Source: Deferribacteres bacterium
Lineage (GTDB): Bacteria; Chrysiogenota; Deferribacteres; Deferribacterales; Geovibrionaceae
Length of the DNA: 64,000 bases
Reading direction: 5' to 3'
Assembly (NCBI GenBank): GCA_023395255.1
Contig: JAEWZN010000003.1
Span: forward strand, 310,001 to 374,000
Positions 61,426 to 64,000 of this stretch are shown here, piece by piece. The notes under the pieces were generated by a model. It saw nothing but the letters and a program-made list of their open reading frames with translations. It was not told where the DNA came from and made no database searches. Both the position numbers and the translations under genes were made by a program. Position 1 is the first letter of the stretch; each line of letters starts with the position of its first letter.

Positions 61426-62658
61426 ATGAAGTTGTTCAAAGTCCTTCCTTTTCTTGCACTGCTTACCGCACTCTGCTCTTTCGGGCAGGCGGAAGCCGCA
61501 GAAACAATCAAAATCGGCAACATTATCCCCCTCTCAGGCCCTTCCGCGTCTGTGGGTATTCAGGGTAAAAATGCCCGTGAAATGGCTGTTGAGGAGATCA
61601 ATGCCGCAGGCGGCATAAAAGCCCTCGGCGGAGCAAAGCTCCAGCTTATTTTCTCTGACAGCAAAAGCGACCCCACCACCGGAGTTACAGAGGCTGAGCG
61701 TCTTATTAACTCTGAAAAAGTGCACATACTCACAGGAGCGTGGAACTCTGCGGTTACTTACCCTGTTACTCAGACCGCTGAGCGTTACGGCATGCCCTTT
61801 ATTGTTCCTGTTTCTGTCCGCGACACCATCACAGAAAGAGGCTTCAAGAATGTTTTCCGTATAGCCGCAAAAGATTCATGGTGGACAAGGGATCAGTTCA
61901 AGTTCCTTGATGACATGAAAAAGGAATTCGGCGTTGATGTTAAAAATGTTGCTTTCGTTTATGAAAACGGTGACTGGGGCGTGGGCTTCGCTGAAAAATG
62001 GCGTGAAATGGCAAAAGAAAGAGGCTATAAGGTTGTTCTTGATGAGCCCTATCCCAGTACAGCAAGCGACCTCACACCTGTTGTGATTAAGCTTAAACGC
62101 TCCAAGGCTGATGTTGTTTTCATGACTTCAAACGCCGCAGATGCAATCCTCCTCACAAACACAATGGCTGAAATGAAAGTAAACGTAAAAGCCATAGTAA
62201 CAAGCGGCGGCGGACACGCTGACCCTTCCTTCCTTAAAGCTGCCGGAAAGAACGCAGAATACATATTCGACCTTGTTGAATGGGAAGCCGACCTTAACCG
62301 TCCCGGACTTAAGGAAACCAACGAAAAATTCGCCAAAAAATACGGCTACAGCCTTGCGGGCGAATCTGTTGATGCTTATGCCGCTATGTATCTCATAAAG
62401 GATGTGCTTGAAAGAGCAGGCTCCACAAAGCCCGATGCTATCCGAAAAGCGCTCAATGAAACCAACCTCTGCGGCGGTACTGTGGGTCTTCTTGCCTATG
62501 ACTGCATCCAGTTTGACCAGAGCGGACAGAACAAAAACGCCAGTCTGGTTATTGTTCAGATCCGTCAGAAAGGGAAAGACATGGAACGCATCACCGTATG
62601 GCCTAAAAACGTGAGAAGAGCAGGCTACACCCCTGTTTTCCCTCAGCCTAACAAATAA
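61426..62658 (+). CDS. periplasmic substrate-binding protein of a second liv-type ABC transporter
   Basis: 410 residues with a signal peptide (KVLPFLALLTALCSFGQAEA). The mature domain starts ETIKIGNIIPLSGPSASVGIQG, a Leu/Ile/Val-type binding protein (Peripla_BP_6), with AWNSAVTYPVTQTAERYG and FVYENGDWGVGFAEKW. Ligand not known; it follows a GABA-type aminotransferase under a sigma-54 promoter, so an omega-amino or amino acid is plausible. Ribosome-binding site AGGAGA. It is only distantly similar to the LivK at 34.3-35.5 kb, so the two systems probably carry different substrates. Confidence 0.88.
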   Translation: MKLFKVLPFLALLTALCSFGQAEAAETIKIGNIIPLSGPSASVGIQGKNAREMAVEEINAAGGIKALGGAKLQLIFSDSKSDPTTGVTEAERLINSEKVHILTGAWNSAVTYPVTQTAERYGMPFIVPVSVRDTITERGFKNVFRIAAKDSWWTRDQFKFLDDMKKEFGVDVKNVAFVYENGDWGVGFAEKWREMAKERGYKVVLDEPYPSTASDLTPVVIKLKRSKADVVFMTSNAADAILLTNTMAEMKVNVKAIVTSGGGHADPSFLKAAGKNAEYIFDLVEWEADLNRPGLKETNEKFAKKYGYSLAGESVDAYAAMYLIKDVLERAGSTKPDAIRKALNETNLCGGTVGLLAYDCIQFDQSGQNKNASLVIVQIRQKGKDMERITVWPKNVRRAGYTPVFPQPNK

Positions 62659-62677
62659 TAAAAGTCATATAAGGACA

Positions 62678-62701
62678 GGAGGAGGGCGCAGGCTCTCCTC
62701 C
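62678..62701 (+). terminator. hairpin between binding-protein and permease genes
   Basis: GGAGGAG (62678-62684) pairs with CTCCTCC (62695-62701) around GGCGCAGGCT, followed by GGGTCTTT. Like the hairpin at 34288-34308 it sits between the binding protein and LivH, and probably reduces readthrough. Confidence 0.5.
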
Positions 62702-62724
62702 GGGTCTTTCCAAGGAGCTTACAC

Positions 62725-63609
62725 ATGATTGGTTATGTCGAGTCTGTGATAAACGGCATTCTTATGGGGTCAATATACGGCCTCACCGCCGTAGGGCTTA
62801 CTCTTATTTTCGGCGTTATGAAGGTTATCAACTTCGCCCACGGCTCAATCCTTATGGTGGGAATGTTCGCCGCCTACTGGTTTGTCACCCTCACCGGGCT
62901 TAACCCTTATCTGGCGCTGTTTGTTGTCGTGCCGTTTCTTTATTTCTTCGGTTTTTATCTTCAGAAGTTTGTCATCAAGCCTATATTTGAGGCGGAGAAG
63001 GACATCCGCGAGCCAATAACGGTGATCATTGTGACAACAGGGATATGGTATGTTCTGGACAACCTTGCGCTGCTTCTTTTCGGCGCTGAGTTCAGGGTGG
63101 CCAAAACGGCAATTTCGGGTCAGATGCTTGAGATATTCGATATGTATTTTCTCTGGTCAAAGATAATAGGTGCGGGTGTAACCCTTCTCCTCGGTATTTA
63201 TCTTTACTGGTTTCTCAGGCATTCCCGCATGGGCAAGGCGGTGCGCGCCACAAGCCTTGACCGTGAGGCGGCAACGCTCATGGGGATAAAGCAGACCAGA
63301 ATATACAATATCGTTTTTGGATTAGGCTGTGCCTGCTGCGGCGTGGCGGCATGTGTTCTTGTGCCGTTCTATTACGTCTACCCCACAGTGGGCGTTCCGT
63401 TTGACATCAAGGCGTTTGTGATTGTCGTTCTCGGCGGTCTGGGGAGTGTTCCCGGTGCTATTCTCGGCGGAATAATAATCGGCCTCATAGAAACAGTCGG
63501 AGCTCAGTTCATGGCGGCCACATGGACAGAGATGCTGATTTACGTGTTTTTCCTGTTTGTTCTGTTCGTTAAGCCGTCAGGGCTTTTCGGTCTGAAACAG
63601 GATTATTGA
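62725..63609 (+). CDS. livH: liv-type ABC transporter permease LivH (second system)
   Basis: 294 residues, about eight transmembrane helices. LivH features: VESVINGILMGSIYGLTAVGLTLIFGVMKVINFAHG, the coupling loop SRMGKAVRATSLDREAATLMGI and VIVVLGGLGSVPGAILGG. Unusual is a cluster of cysteines in a membrane helix (GLGCACCGVAACVLV, about residues 203-217). ATG follows AAGGAG. It pairs with the LivM that follows. Confidence 0.92.
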   Translation: MIGYVESVINGILMGSIYGLTAVGLTLIFGVMKVINFAHGSILMVGMFAAYWFVTLTGLNPYLALFVVVPFLYFFGFYLQKFVIKPIFEAEKDIREPITVIIVTTGIWYVLDNLALLLFGAEFRVAKTAISGQMLEIFDMYFLWSKIIGAGVTLLLGIYLYWFLRHSRMGKAVRATSLDREAATLMGIKQTRIYNIVFGLGCACCGVAACVLVPFYYVYPTVGVPFDIKAFVIVVLGGLGSVPGAILGGIIIGLIETVGAQFMAATWTEMLIYVFFLFVLFVKPSGLFGLKQDY

Positions 63610-63621
63610 GGGGAGGGCGGA

Positions 63622-64000
63622 ATGAAATTTCTTCTTAATCAAAAGCCATCCAACATAGGTATTACCCTTGCAATAATCGCTCTGCTGTTTGCTGTTCCTG
63701 TGTTTGTGAGCAGCCCGTCGGTTATGCAGATTCTTATACTTATAATATTCTACGCTTACCTCACCTCCTGCTGGAACTTTGTGGGCGGTTTTGCCGGTGT
63801 TCTCCCTCTGGGGCATTCTGCATTTGTGGGGATAGGGGCGTACACATCGACCACTCTTTATCTCACTTACGGTCTCAGTCCGTGGATAGGCATGTTTGCC
63901 GGAGGCGTGGTTGCCGCACTGATGGGAATACTCATCGGTCTGCCCACACTTAAGCTCAGGGGAGCATATTTTGCCCTTGCCACCATAGCCTTCGGTGAGG
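63622..64000 (+). CDS. livM: liv-type ABC transporter permease LivM (second system), 3' end outside window
   Basis: The ATG at 63622 (GGGAGGGCGG upstream) opens a frame that stays open to the end of the window, 126 codons. It starts MKFLLNQKPSNIGITLAIIA and has YLTSCWNFVGGFAGVLPLGHSAFVGIGAYTSTTLYL, the LivM signature, and LPTLKLRGAYFALATIAFGE. livG and livF should follow beyond the window. Confidence 0.9.
   Translation, partial: MKFLLNQKPSNIGITLAIIALLFAVPVFVSSPSVMQILILIIFYAYLTSCWNFVGGFAGVLPLGHSAFVGIGAYTSTTLYLTYGLSPWIGMFAGGVVAALMGILIGLPTLKLRGAYFALATIAFGE

Overview
The window carries about 50 protein genes, one tRNA, a CRISPR array and several families of short dispersed repeats. It is chromosomal DNA of a Gram-negative bacterium: it encodes LPS heptose synthesis, a Tat-exported molybdoenzyme, an outer-membrane porin and lipoproteins. 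Oxygen-sensitive enzymes (a glycyl-radical enzyme with its activase, Fe-S flavoenzymes) point to an anaerobe or facultative anaerobe that respires and uses amino acids and organic acids. The gene mix is compatible with Deferribacterota (Geovibrio/Denitrovibrio/Seleniivibrio-like), but that is an inference from gene content; no rRNA is present. No transposase, integrase or phage structural gene was seen.

Layout. 0-4 kb: 3' part of a D-lactate-dehydrogenase-type Fe-S flavoprotein and two TPR-like exported/anchored proteins. 4-11 kb: hldE, hldD, a GT9 glycosyltransferase, a WbaP-type initiating transferase, miaB and a BFN-domain protein. 11-16 kb: HD-GYP protein, Fe-S aldo/keto reductase, larC-larB, tRNA-Pro(GGG). 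16-26.3 kb: an island with a porin, a TorD-like chaperone, an Fe-S subunit and a Tat molybdopterin enzyme, a divergent MocR-type regulator, and a second operon of a desulfurase, two YeeE/YedE halves and an exported rhodanese-like protein. CTGGAC-type operator candidates precede both operons. 27.6-38.7 kb (all minus strand): hydroxyproline/proline catabolism with a HypD-type glycyl-radical enzyme, its activase, livKHMGF, P5C dehydrogenase, proline dehydrogenase and an XRE-cupin regulator. HypD and proline dehydrogenase would both yield P5C, which P5C dehydrogenase oxidises to glutamate.

39.3-40.8 kb: a type I-F CRISPR array (25 repeats, 24 spacers) without cas genes in the window. 40.9-47.3 kb: a ModE-like regulator and a complete ribose system (rbsDACB opposite rbsR-rbsK). 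47.3-50 kb: metNIQ behind a candidate attenuator. 50-53.9 kb: MprF-like protein, PpnP, DUF5131 protein. 53.9-64 kb: a sigma-54-linked module with a Cache/PAS histidine kinase, an NtrC-type regulator, an aldehyde dehydrogenase, a GABA-type aminotransferase and a second liv-type transporter that runs off the window. Three good sigma-54 promoters and a triplet of palindromic upstream sites tie it together.

The most unusual structure is a dispersed element (R1, about 95-140 bp) in at least seven full or partial copies. It has three hairpins whose loops are conserved while the stems differ between copies but stay complementary. Four copies begin 0-7 bases after the stop codon of a gene, always in the sense orientation, which suggests a function in RNA.
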